The notes under the pieces: generated by a model | The model's input: the letters and a program-made list of their open reading frames with translations, nothing else | Database searches by the model: none | Told to the model about the DNA's origin: nothing | Made by a program: the position numbers and the translations under genes | DNA from: Terriglobia bacterium | Lineage (GTDB): Bacteria; Acidobacteriota; Terriglobia; UBA7540 | Reading direction: 5' to 3' | Assembly (NCBI GenBank): GCA_030040455.1 | Contig: JASHTR010000341.1 | Coordinates: 1-6,862, forward strand | Length of the DNA: 6,862 nucleotides | Part shown: positions 1 to 6,529 of the stretch, piece by piece | Numbering within the stretch: position 1 is the first letter of the stretch | How the letters are laid out: each line of letters begins with the position of its first letter

Positions 1-1159
1 CGGCGGTGACTCCCAGCACGCGGCCGCCGTGGGTTAAGAGCTGATGTTCCTTGAAGATGGTTCCCGCATGAAATACCTTGACGCCTCCCACCTGTTCCGC
101 CAGGTCGTAGCCCACAATCGGTTTGCCCGTCTCTGGTTTTTCAGGATATCCCTTTGATGCCATGACCACACACACGGCAGGGTTGGGGGTCCAGTGAGCG
201 TCGGAGGCGGCCAGCGTTCCCTCCCTCGCCGCGCGAAGAAGCTCCACCAGGTCGGAGCGCAAGCGCATCAGCACCGGCTGCGCTTCAGGGTCTCCCATGC
301 GCACGTTATATTCCAGAACCGTCGGCCCCTGGACAGTGATCATGAGGCCAAAGTAAAGAAAGCCCCGATACGCCATGCCTTCCGCTTCCAGCCCGGCGAG
401 CGTTGGCCTCACAATGCGCTGGAGGATGTCGCTGCGCAAGCCCTCGCCCAGGATGGCATCGTCGCTGTAAGCCCCCATGCCGCCGGTGTTAGGACCTTCA
501 TCGTTGTCGAGAAGCGCCTTGTGGTCCTGGGAAGGGACAAGAGGCATTACGGTGCGGCCGTCGGTAAGAATGATAAAAGAGACTTCCTCTCCGGTGAGGC
601 ATTCTTCCACCACCACGCGCTCACCGGCGCTCCCCAATTTCTTCTGCCGCATTAGTTCGTGAAGCGATTGCTCCGCCTGTGGCCGCGTCCTGGCCACGAC
701 AACGCCCTTGCCGGCCGCAAGGCCATCCGCCTTGATGACCAGAGGGAGCGGGAAATCCTCAAGCGCGCGAATGGCGCTTTCAAAGTCTTCTGCGACGGCA
801 AAACGCGCCGTGGGGATGCCGTGCCGCTGCATGAATTGCTTGGCAAAAATCTTGCTGCTTTCGAGTCGCGCTGTCCCGCGCGTCGGACCGATAATCCAGC
901 TTTCCGCCGCTTCAAAAACGTCGACCACGCCCGCCGCCAACGGAACCTCCGGCCCTACGACCGTGAGCTCCGCCCCCAGATGGTTCGCCAATTCGAGCAT
1001 TTCGGCGGGATTCGAGAGATCGACCGGCAGGCATTCCGCTTCCTGCGCGATTCCGGCATTGCCCGGAGCGCAATAAATCTCCTCGGTCTGCTGGCTTTCG
1101 CGCAGCTTCCACGTCAGCGCGTGTTCGCGGCCTCCTGAGCCCAAAACGAGAATCTTCAT
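1..1159 (-). CDS. purD: Phosphoribosylamine-glycine ligase (GAR synthetase), 3'-truncated by the window edge
   Basis: It joins glycine to 5-phosphoribosylamine using ATP, giving glycinamide ribonucleotide, in cytoplasmic de novo purine synthesis. Translating the minus strand from the ATG at 1159-1157 gives an uninterrupted frame of 386 codons that leaves the window without a stop; the family is usually about 420-430 residues, so only the C-terminal tail is missing. Seen in order: N-terminal GSGGREHA (7-14), PGNAGI (32-37), VGPE (68-71), the start of the ATP-grasp region with SSK and GIPTA (101-118), the KADGLAAGKGVVVA nucleotide-binding loop (143-156), GEEVS (190-194), DHK (212-214), NTGGMGAYS (224-232), and the metal-binding segment EYNVRMGDPEAQ (283-294, with E283 and N285). 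No Shine-Dalgarno motif precedes the ATG, and a TTGACA box lies only 36 bases upstream, so the leader may be very short. No purine-pathway neighbour is visible. The identification is secure. Confidence 0.97.
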   Translation of the reverse strand, partial: MKILVLGSGGREHALTWKLRESQQTEEIYCAPGNAGIAQEAECLPVDLSNPAEMLELANHLGAELTVVGPEVPLAAGVVDVFEAAESWIIGPTRGTARLESSKIFAKQFMQRHGIPTARFAVAEDFESAIRALEDFPLPLVIKADGLAAGKGVVVARTRPQAEQSLHELMRQKKLGSAGERVVVEECLTGEEVSFIILTDGRTVMPLVPSQDHKALLDNDEGPNTGGMGAYSDDAILGEGLRSDILQRIVRPTLAGLEAEGMAYRGFLYFGLMITVQGPTVLEYNVRMGDPEAQPVLMRLRSDLVELLRAAREGTLAASDAHWTPNPAVCVVMASKGYPEKPETGKPIVGYDLAEQVGGVKVFHAGTIFKEHQLLTHGGRVLGVTA

Positions 1160-1170
1160 GGAAGTGCGAT

Positions 1171-1200
1171 ACAGTACCGGGACTCGCCCGCCTTTGTCAA
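1171..1200 (-). promoter_or_regulatory. Candidate sigma70-type promoter of purD
   Basis: On the minus strand a perfect -35 box TTGACA (1200-1195) is followed after 18 bases by TACTGT (1176-1171), a weak -10 matching the consensus at only three of six positions. The purD ATG begins 11 bases after this -10, so a transcript from here would have a leader of about five bases. That agrees with the absence of a ribosome binding site. The -35 is convincing and the -10 is not; chance is possible. Confidence 0.35.
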
Positions 1201-1224
1201 TCCAATTTGATGCAGCGAAATTCC

Positions 1225-1253
1225 TTGCGCTCGCCGGCGTCTTGTGCTAGGCT
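1225..1253 (+). promoter_or_regulatory. Candidate promoter of the alpha/beta hydrolase gene
   Basis: TTGCGC (1225-1230) and TAGGCT (1248-1253) are separated by 17 bases, and a TG at 1245-1246 stands one base before the -10, as in extended -10 promoters. Predicted transcription would start near 1260, giving a leader of about 65 bases. The core promoter lies 25 bases beyond the oppositely oriented TTGACA of purD, so the two promoters would be back to back. This rests on motif matching only. Confidence 0.35.
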
Positions 1254-1326
1254 AGATAAGTAGCGTACTCTTGCATGACCCCTCGCCCGGCCGGAGCCAC
1301 GAACCTCGTCCCCAGGAGAAGATCGC

Positions 1327-3036
1327 ATGAATCGCCCTTCCTTGTCTCCGGAAGCCTCGTCGCCGGGTCTGAAGTTCAGCGAAACCATGCGCGGCTATTT
1401 CTCGGAGGGGACCGAGAACGATTTCGAGACGGCGGCGGAAGCGGGCCGGCGGAAAAATTCGCAATTTCGATTCTCGCTGACCATGGTCACGGATAACCTC
1501 GAGAGCGCTCTCTCCGATCCCGCCCATTCCTTCCGTATTCTGGGCACGGCGAGCGCAACGACGCTTTCTCCCGAGCCCCTCGCGGTGAGCGGCGAGTTCA
1601 ACCTTTTTACCCGGGATCCCGCGCGCACTGGCGTCCGCCACATGACCTACCGGATGAAAATGATTTCGGAGGACGGCCACGCTTATTATTTCGATGGCTT
1701 CAAAACCATCCGCGAAGGCCCGCCCGACAAGCTGTGGCCGGAGACCACCACTCTTTATTTTACGGTCTACCACGGTCAAAGCACGTCCGGGGCGGTGCTC
1801 GGCAAGGGAATCCTGAGAACTTCCGCTGGAGACTTTCTGAAGCAATTAACCACCTTGCAGGTGACCGGCGCGCCAGGCAACGCCCAGGGACTCGCGGCGG
1901 CGGCGAAGTTCGGAGATTTCTTTGCAGGGACCCTGTGGGACACCTACGGCGGCATTGTGGCGAGGCCGCGTTATCTCAAGGCCGACGCGCCGCCGCGGAA
2001 AAAACGTCCTCTGAACGCACCCGCACCGGAGACGCATTTTTTCAATACTGCGGATGACGTCCAGTTGCGTCTCCTGCGCTACCGGGGAGGCCGCAAAGGA
2101 CCCGTCATTCTTTCACACGGCATTGGGGTCTCAAGCCTGATCTTCCGCACCGACACGATCGCCACCAACCTGGTGGAATTCCTCGTTGCGCGGGGCTTTG
2201 ACGTGTGGGCACTGGATTACCGTGGCAGCATTGAGCTGGCTTCCTCGAGCCTTCAATTTACGGCCGATGACGTCGCCCGATTCGATTATCCGGCGGCCGT
2301 CAGCGAAGTGCGGGAGATGACGGGCGCGCGGTCCGTGCAGATGGTCGTGCATTGTTTCGGCTCGGTTAGCTTCTTTATGTCGATGCTGAAAGGACTCGAG
2401 GGCGTGCGTTCCGCCGTCAGCTCGCAGGTTGCAACGCACCTGGTTACGGCGCCCATGACCCAGATAAAATGCGGCCTCTACATCCCGGAATTCCTGAGCC
2501 TTTTGGGCGTCGAGTCGCTCAACGCCTATGTGAACGACCAGACGGGCTGGGAAGGGAGGCTCTATGAAACCGCGCTGCGGCTCTATCCCGTGCCGCCGGA
2601 CCAGCATTGTACAAATCCCGTCTGTCATCGCATTACGTTCATGTATTCCCAGGTCTTTGAACACCAGGAGCTCAACGCCGCCACGCACGACGCGCTCTAC
2701 GAAATGTTCGGCTTCACGAACATCCACGCCTTCGAGCACCTGGCGCGGATGGTCCGCGTCGGGCACATCGTCACCGCAAGCGGCGCCGAAGACTATTTAC
2801 CTCACCTCAAACGGCTGGCAATCCCCATCGCCTTCATCCACGGCGGCAAAAATCGCTGCTTCCTTCCAGAGAGCACCGAGATCACCTGCAACATGCTCCG
2901 AGAGCTCAACGGAAAGGCGCTCTATACCTGGCAGGTGATTCCGCATTATGGCCACGCGGATTCGATTCTGGGAAGGAGCGCTGCCCGCGACGTCTACCCT
3001 TATATCGCGCGTCACCTCGAGGAGACGGCGGATTGA
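1327..3036 (+). CDS. Two-part alpha/beta hydrolase-fold protein with a Cys nucleophile and an unassigned N-terminal domain
   Basis: The 569-residue product has no signal peptide or clear membrane segment, so it is probably cytoplasmic. Residues about 15-235 form a domain I cannot name, opening with FSETMRGYF (17-25). From memory, a similar F-x-E-x-M-x-G segment followed by a hydrolase occurs in the C-terminal part of some large GMC-type (cholesterol-oxidase-like) proteins; here no GMC flavin domain is present. Residues about 240-565 are an alpha/beta hydrolase: HGIG (264-267, oxyanion-hole region), WALDYRGS (294-301), nucleophile elbow HCFGS (342-346) with C343 where Ser is usual, HGGKNRCFLPEST (505-517) where the usual acid Asp appears to be N509 with E515 nearby, and H543 in YGHAD as catalytic base. 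The start is fixed by AGGAG (1314-1318), eight bases before ATG. It stands alone, divergent from purD and convergent with the porin gene. A lipase- or ester-hydrolase-like role, perhaps on lipid or sterol derivatives, is inference; the substrate is unknown. Confidence 0.85.
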   Translation: MNRPSLSPEASSPGLKFSETMRGYFSEGTENDFETAAEAGRRKNSQFRFSLTMVTDNLESALSDPAHSFRILGTASATTLSPEPLAVSGEFNLFTRDPARTGVRHMTYRMKMISEDGHAYYFDGFKTIREGPPDKLWPETTTLYFTVYHGQSTSGAVLGKGILRTSAGDFLKQLTTLQVTGAPGNAQGLAAAAKFGDFFAGTLWDTYGGIVARPRYLKADAPPRKKRPLNAPAPETHFFNTADDVQLRLLRYRGGRKGPVILSHGIGVSSLIFRTDTIATNLVEFLVARGFDVWALDYRGSIELASSSLQFTADDVARFDYPAAVSEVREMTGARSVQMVVHCFGSVSFFMSMLKGLEGVRSAVSSQVATHLVTAPMTQIKCGLYIPEFLSLLGVESLNAYVNDQTGWEGRLYETALRLYPVPPDQHCTNPVCHRITFMYSQVFEHQELNAATHDALYEMFGFTNIHAFEHLARMVRVGHIVTASGAEDYLPHLKRLAIPIAFIHGGKNRCFLPESTEITCNMLRELNGKALYTWQVIPHYGHADSILGRSAARDVYPYIARHLEETAD

Positions 3037-3046
3037 GACTTATTTC

Positions 3047-3197
3047 GCAGGGTGCTGAAAAGCTCATCCAGCATGTCATTCCGAGGAGTCCCGTTGGGCG
3101 AGACGATGAGGAATCTCTGCATTTGCTGTTTTTACACATCCAGGGATTCTTCGCTTCGCTCAGAATGACAGCGCAAAGGGGTTTTTCTGCAATCGGC
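3047..3197. repeat. Imperfect inverted-repeat intergenic element between convergent genes
   Basis: The element fills the space between the hydrolase and porin stops. Nested inverted arms are visible: outer GCAGGGTGCTGAAAA (3047-3061) against TTTTCTGCAATCGGC (3183-3197), 11 of 15 paired; middle TGTCATTCCGAG (3074-3085) against CTCAGAATGACA (3159-3170), 11 of 12; inner GAATCTCTG (3111-3119) against CAGGGATTC (3141-3149), 8 of 9. The transcript could fold into a long hairpin in either direction, with a T-run at 3182-3186 on the plus strand, so it may also end transcription of both genes. It has no coding capacity. I recall similar TGTCATTC...GAATGACA units scattered in acidobacterial genomes, which would make it a dispersed non-autonomous repeat. 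The right outer arm ends on the first base of the porin stop codon (complement of 3197-3199). Confidence 0.7.
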
Positions 3198-4642
3198 TAA
3201 AAGTCCACGTGCAGCCGGAGCGAAGGCACCAGCACCGGCCCGCGGACGCGATTGTAGCCGGGGTTGGCGACGTGTTGGAGGTCAACCGACCCGAACACGC
3301 CCCGCCACATATGAAACGTATAATAAGTTTCAAAAATTTGTTCCAGACCATAGCTCAGGCCGCCGTCACCCAGAATGAATCCCTTCCCGCCCAAAGCAAG
3401 ATAGCGGCGATGATCGCCGGAAATGCCATCGACCACAAAGGCGACGCCCACTTTATCCAGGCTTCGATGCCAGTTGGACCCGGCAACGTCGCCGCCGAAC
3501 GATCCGGTGCAGTCGACTTCTGTGTAAGCGAAAGACTCATTCCGGCCGTCGTTCCACCCCCACCTTCCAAAAAGACGGATACCATCGCCCAGCTCCTGAT
3601 ACAGATTCACTCCAAACCCGTATTTCATCCGGCCCTGCCGCCGGTAAAGCGTGATGTCCGGAACGGGATTCTGCCCGGAAAGAAATCCATCGATCGCCTC
3701 GCGGTAATTTCCCATATCGGCATGGTTCACGTAAGAAAGCAGGCGCACGGCGGTCGAGTGGCGGGGAAACAGCGCGGGATGGAGCTCTAGCTCGGAATTC
3801 TCCGCGTGAGCTCGGGCAAGATCGGCGTCAAGATTTTCACCGTTGGCCACTTTTGGCATCATCGCTTCTCCAAAGCGAAAGGCCCAACTGCCGTCATAGA
3901 GTTCAACGACCGCGCCCCACGTATATCCCCGCGTGTTGGCGGCATAGTCATAGGCGGCGTTATCGTCCACGGCCCAGTTCATAAACTGCAGGTGGCTGTC
4001 GCTGCCTACAGGGTTCACGTCAAAGAAGTCCACGGTGCTGAATTTTCCCATCCAGATTTCCACGCGTCTCTTCGGGAGCGACGAGAGGAGCGACAAAAAG
4101 CCGCGATCGTTTTCAACCCTTCCTCCACCCAGCGAAATGGTCTTTTCAACCAGGAAGCGGGCAAGGTACGGGGTCTGGCCCAGGTCAGGCGTTCGCACGA
4201 TATCAAGGTCCGTAAATCCTCCGAGGCCTGATCCACCGCTCAGACCGTGGCCGCCCGCGCTTTCAATATCCGCGATCACCTGAAAGCCGTCTTTCAGCTC
4301 CATGCCGGTATAGAGCGTGAAGAGGCGGGACGTTGCTACCTGTCCTTCGGGACCAAAGCTGTTGGGTCCGCTATAGGCGGCGGGAAATGGCAGATTTCCC
4401 TGCGAGATGATGTTGATTTGCCCCGAGAGCCAGAACCAGCCGGAAGGGTGATTGAAAATTGTCGTGTCCGCGCCGGGGTTCGCGTTGTCGCCGGATGGTG
4501 GACTCGGGTTGGCGGGAAGAGACGTTGCAGCTTGCAGGCAGCCCGCGGTTGCCTGCGCGCGCAGAGGAAGGGACGCCACAAGCCCTGCGAGCAGCAGCCA
4601 TGCGACGCACGGGATCTTCAAGGCGAGGCGTTCGTGATTCAT
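3197..4642 (-). CDS. Carbohydrate porin, OprB family
   Basis: It is an outer-membrane beta-barrel channel; OprB-family porins let sugars diffuse into the periplasm. The 481-residue product begins with a signal peptide: hydrophobic core about 13-27 and a likely cleavage after AQA (29-31), followed by a Pro/Asn-rich linker to about 60. Family-like segments are GWFWLSGQIN (68-77), TSRLFTLYTGMEL (104-116), GGFTDLDIVR (141-150), the stretch 207-243 containing FDVNPVGSDS, QFMNW and NTRGYTWG, LFGRWGWNDGRNESFAYTEVD (357-377), and a C-terminal strand PGYNRVRG...LRLHVDF ending in Phe, as expected for barrel assembly. Length fits the family. Two cysteines of the mature protein (C35, C379) could form a disulphide. 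The start is chosen because it gives the signal peptide; the Shine-Dalgarno is poor (GACGACG-like). The gene is monocistronic here and divergent from the efflux operon. Specific sugar unknown. Confidence 0.87.
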   Translation of the reverse strand: MNHERLALKIPCVAWLLLAGLVASLPLRAQATAGCLQAATSLPANPSPPSGDNANPGADTTIFNHPSGWFWLSGQINIISQGNLPFPAAYSGPNSFGPEGQVATSRLFTLYTGMELKDGFQVIADIESAGGHGLSGGSGLGGFTDLDIVRTPDLGQTPYLARFLVEKTISLGGGRVENDRGFLSLLSSLPKRRVEIWMGKFSTVDFFDVNPVGSDSHLQFMNWAVDDNAAYDYAANTRGYTWGAVVELYDGSWAFRFGEAMMPKVANGENLDADLARAHAENSELELHPALFPRHSTAVRLLSYVNHADMGNYREAIDGFLSGQNPVPDITLYRRQGRMKYGFGVNLYQELGDGIRLFGRWGWNDGRNESFAYTEVDCTGSFGGDVAGSNWHRSLDKVGVAFVVDGISGDHRRYLALGGKGFILGDGGLSYGLEQIFETYYTFHMWRGVFGSVDLQHVANPGYNRVRGPVLVPSLRLHVDF

Positions 4643-4702
4643 AACGTCGTCTGAATTACGTTCACAAAATAAAATGCGTCATTGAACATCGCGGAGAGGC
4701 AG

Positions 4703-4763
4703 CCACGGTCAACCGCATTTGGGTTGACCGTGGGGTTTGGGCCGTGCGAAATGCCCACGGTCA
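4703..4763 (-). promoter_or_regulatory. Three-arm CCACGGTCAA repeat cluster upstream of the porin gene
   Basis: CCACGGTCAACC (4703-4714) and GGTTGACCGTGG (4722-4733) form a perfect 12-bp inverted repeat with a 7-base loop. A third copy, CCCACGGTCA (4754-4763), lies 20 bases further out, and its first nine bases (4754-4762) pair perfectly with GACCGTGGG (4726-4734). The central arm can therefore pair with either neighbour, giving two mutually exclusive hairpins in RNA, or the three copies could be half-sites for a dimeric regulator. The cluster ends 61 bases before the porin ATG. A link to porin regulation is inferred from position only; no regulator gene is in the window. Confidence 0.5.
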
Positions 4764-4863
4764 GAAAAAGGAGCGTGGAAGCCCGAAGTGACGGAGAAAT
4801 TCCACAGTCTAGCCCCCACAAGACAACACCGCGTCTCGCGCGAGGCGAAATCCTTTGATCGGG

Positions 4864-5038
4864 CTAACAGCCGGACTCAGTTAACGTCTTCCAGCACCTT
4901 AACGGAGCCTGCATGAAGGATTGAGTGAGGTAGGACCACAGCAGGAGGAAGGGAAAGGTCTTTCGATCACGAATCCATTCATGGAGGCGAGTGGGCGCCC
5001 CAACTATCTGGAGGCTCTTTGTCGCTAGCTTCGCTCAT
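4864..5038 (-). other. Cluster of short overlapping minus-strand reading frames, possible gene or repeat remnant
   Basis: On the minus strand, a purine-rich AAGGAAAGGAA precedes the ATG at 5038, which opens a 19-codon frame (MSEASDKEPPDSWGAHSPP, stop at 4981-4979). Its end overlaps by ATGA a second frame of 27 codons (4982-4899, beginning MNGFVIERPFPSS). The third frame is open from 5034 to the TAG at 4866-4864 with no start; its product includes HEWIRDRKTFPFLLLWSYLT, which looks rather protein-like. None is long enough to call a gene. The pattern suits a frame-shifted relic or a dispersed repeat at least as well as true micro-peptides. I recognise no family. Confidence 0.25.
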
Positions 5039-5184
5039 AATTCCTTTCCTTGATTTTATGGCGTTACCTGCGGACGCGCTTCGCCACAAACTAACGCTAA
5101 AAAACCACCCCCATGATACTCGATGCTGACGATGAAAAGTCAAGCAAAAAGGAAGTACAATGACGAGATGACGCGAGAGTCACT

Positions 5185-5222
5185 CGAAAATTTTTCTTGT
5201 AACCGCCCGGCAAAAAATTTCG
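5185..5222 (+). promoter_or_regulatory. AT-rich inverted repeat upstream of the efflux operon, candidate operator
   Basis: CGAAAATTTTT (5185-5195) and AAAAAATTTCG (5212-5222) are inverted copies matching at 10 of 11 positions around a 16-base centre that contains TTGTAA (5197-5202). The site ends 50 bases before the GTG of the mdtA-like gene, in the region where its promoter should be. Efflux operons are commonly controlled by repressors or response regulators bound to such sites, but no regulator is present here. A -10-like CTTAAT (5224-5229) follows, with a poor 21-base spacing from TTGTAA. Confidence 0.3.
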
Positions 5223-5272
5223 TCTTAATGCTTACTTGAGGGAGGCCCATTGTCATCGCGCCCGGAGTTGGG

Positions 5273-6529
5273 GTGACGCAGGCAGGTCCACGTATGGCAA
5301 CAACACACGAGGTGCTAACTCAAATTCCGGAAAAAGGGGCCCGCCGCCCGAAGAAGCCCGGCCGGCGGTGGGTTCCGTGGCTGCTGGCAGTGGTTTTTGC
5401 GGTTATCGCGGTGATGGCATGGAGGGCAGCCGAGCGGCGGCAGCAGGAAGAGCAGGCGATGCGAGCCCAGCAGGCACGCGCTGCCGCGCTCAGGCCAGTT
5501 CCTGTTGCCGTGGCGAAGGTGGTGAGGCGTGATTTTCCGGTTTTTCTCACCGGACTGGGATCGGTGACCGCGTACAATACCGTCACCATTCAGCCGCGGG
5601 TCTCCGGGCAAATTACGCGGATCCTCTTCCGCGAAGGCCAGCACGTCACCGCTGGCCAGCTTTTGGTGGAGATCGATCCTCGTCCTTATCAGGTCCAGTT
5701 GCAGCAGGCCCAAGGCCAGCTCGCCCACGACCAGGCCCAGCTCCACGACGCGCTTTTGGACCTGGGGCGAGACAAAGCGCTGGTGGCGAGCGGCGTGATC
5801 CCTCGTCAGCAGTTTGATACCCAACAGGCGCTGGTAGGCCAGCTTCAGGGATCGATCGTGGCCGACAAAGCCCAGATTGCCAACGCGCAACTGAATCTTA
5901 ACTATTGCAAGCTCACCGCGCCCATTGCCGGGAAGGTGGGGTTACGGATGGTGGATATTGGAAACATCGTGCAACCCACGACGGGCATCCTGGTGATTAC
6001 CCAGTTGCAACCTATTGCGGTGATCTTTACGCTGCCCGAAGAGCAGCTTACCCCCATCCTCACAGGACTCCGCCGAAGCCAGGTTTTCCGCGTGGACGCT
6101 TACGATCGTACCGACCAGCACCAGATTGCCAGCGGAACTCTCCTGGCGACCGACAACCTCATTAACCAGACCACTGGCACGTTACGCCTGAAGGCGACAT
6201 TCCCGAATCAGGACGAGGCGCTCTTTCCCAACGAGTTTGTCAATGTCCATATCGAGACGGAAGTCCTGCGCCATGCTCTGATCGTTCCCGCCGCGGCGCT
6301 TCAGCACGGCACGGAGGGAGATTTTGTTTTTGCGGTCAATTCCGACCGCACGGTTGCGGAGCAGCCGGTCAAAATCGATATGACTCAGGGTAACTACGTC
6401 GTCTTAAGCTCCGGAGCTAATCCCGGCGAAACGGTGGTCACAGACGGGCAGGATAAATTGCACGTCGGCAGTCACGTGATTCCCCAAGCGCTTCAGACGA
6501 TCGTTGCCAGCGGAGCTCAGGGTCCGTGA
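5273..6529 (+). CDS. mdtA: RND efflux periplasmic adaptor (membrane fusion protein), MdtA-like
   Basis: It is the periplasmic adaptor that couples an inner-membrane RND pump to an outer-membrane channel. The 418-residue product has a basic N-terminus, one membrane anchor (about 33-50, [18 protein letters not shown]) and no lipobox cysteine. Next come a short coiled segment rich in Gln/Glu/Arg (51-72), a barrel-sandwich entry [17 protein letters not shown] (98-114), [20 protein letters not shown] (121-140), an alpha-hairpin of heptad-like Gln/Ala/Leu repeats (141-209), [20 protein letters not shown] (214-233), then beta-barrel and membrane-proximal domains with PNEFVNV (319-325) and VPAAAL (338-343). 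These match MdtA of MdtABC closely. The GTG at 5273 is preceded by CGGAG (5263-5267); an ATG seven codons in (5294) is an alternative with a poorer ribosome site. It overlaps the pump gene by GTGA, indicating translational coupling. Family assignment is sure; orthology to mdtA is likely but not proven. Confidence 0.92.
   Translation: MTQAGPRMATTHEVLTQIPEKGARRPKKPGRRWVPWLLAVVFAVIAVMAWRAAERRQQEEQAMRAQQARAAALRPVPVAVAKVVRRDFPVFLTGLGSVTAYNTVTIQPRVSGQITRILFREGQHVTAGQLLVEIDPRPYQVQLQQAQGQLAHDQAQLHDALLDLGRDKALVASGVIPRQQFDTQQALVGQLQGSIVADKAQIANAQLNLNYCKLTAPIAGKVGLRMVDIGNIVQPTTGILVITQLQPIAVIFTLPEEQLTPILTGLRRSQVFRVDAYDRTDQHQIASGTLLATDNLINQTTGTLRLKATFPNQDEALFPNEFVNVHIETEVLRHALIVPAAALQHGTEGDFVFAVNSDRTVAEQPVKIDMTQGNYVVLSSGANPGETVVTDGQDKLHVGSHVIPQALQTIVASGAQGP

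Larger units (their letters stand above)
4643..5272. other. Long intergenic region without a supportable gene
   Basis: This 630-bp spacer separates the divergent porin and mdtA-like genes. Besides the three sub-features listed separately, it holds an AT-rich patch just upstream of the porin start (AAAATA at 4666-4671, TATTTT on the minus strand, a possible -10 without a convincing -35), a short perfect palindrome CTCGCGCGAG (4835-4844) and AT-rich sequence from about 5095 to 5225 before the efflux operon. A minus-strand reading frame of 60 codons (4639-4821) overlaps the porin start and reads through the repeat cluster; it shows no protein-like features and is not called. No tRNA or recognisable riboswitch was seen. 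Confidence 0.6.

Noticed and set aside
293..312. Met in place of Phe in the purD NVRMGDPEAQ segment (M288)
   Set aside because: The neighbouring catalytic and metal-binding residues (E283, N285, R287, G289, D290) are intact and a Met here is a plausible natural variant, so no functional loss is indicated.
194..1138. Long plus-strand reading frames (153 and 159 codons, 194-655 and 659-1138) opposite the left-hand gene
   Set aside because: They are the antisense of purD, whose minus-strand frame carries all the family motifs; the plus-strand products are Arg/His-rich with no recognisable domain.
1252..1845. A 197-codon minus-strand frame across the hydrolase start, and a 211-codon one at 2131-2766
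   Set aside because: Both lie antisense to the hydrolase gene, show no ribosome site or domain features, and arise easily in GC-rich coding DNA.
4538..4552. Possible lipoprotein signal in the porin N-terminus (TAGC ending at C35)
   Set aside because: The residue three before the Cys is Thr rather than Leu/Val/Ile, and a standard cleavage site AQA occurs just upstream; a barrel porin is not expected to be a lipoprotein.
3209..4654. Plus-strand frames of 135-193 codons opposite the porin gene
   Set aside because: The minus-strand porin has a signal peptide, OprB-like motifs and a C-terminal Phe; the plus-strand frames are shadows.
4703..4740. Rho-independent terminator reading of the 12-bp hairpin
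   Set aside because: No T-run follows the stem on either strand, and no gene ends nearby; both flanking genes start away from this region.
5249..5272. In-frame upstream ATT start for the mdtA-like gene at 5249
   Set aside because: ATT starts are very rare and the GGAGG at 5241-5245 would be only three bases away; GTG at 5273 or ATG at 5294 is simpler.
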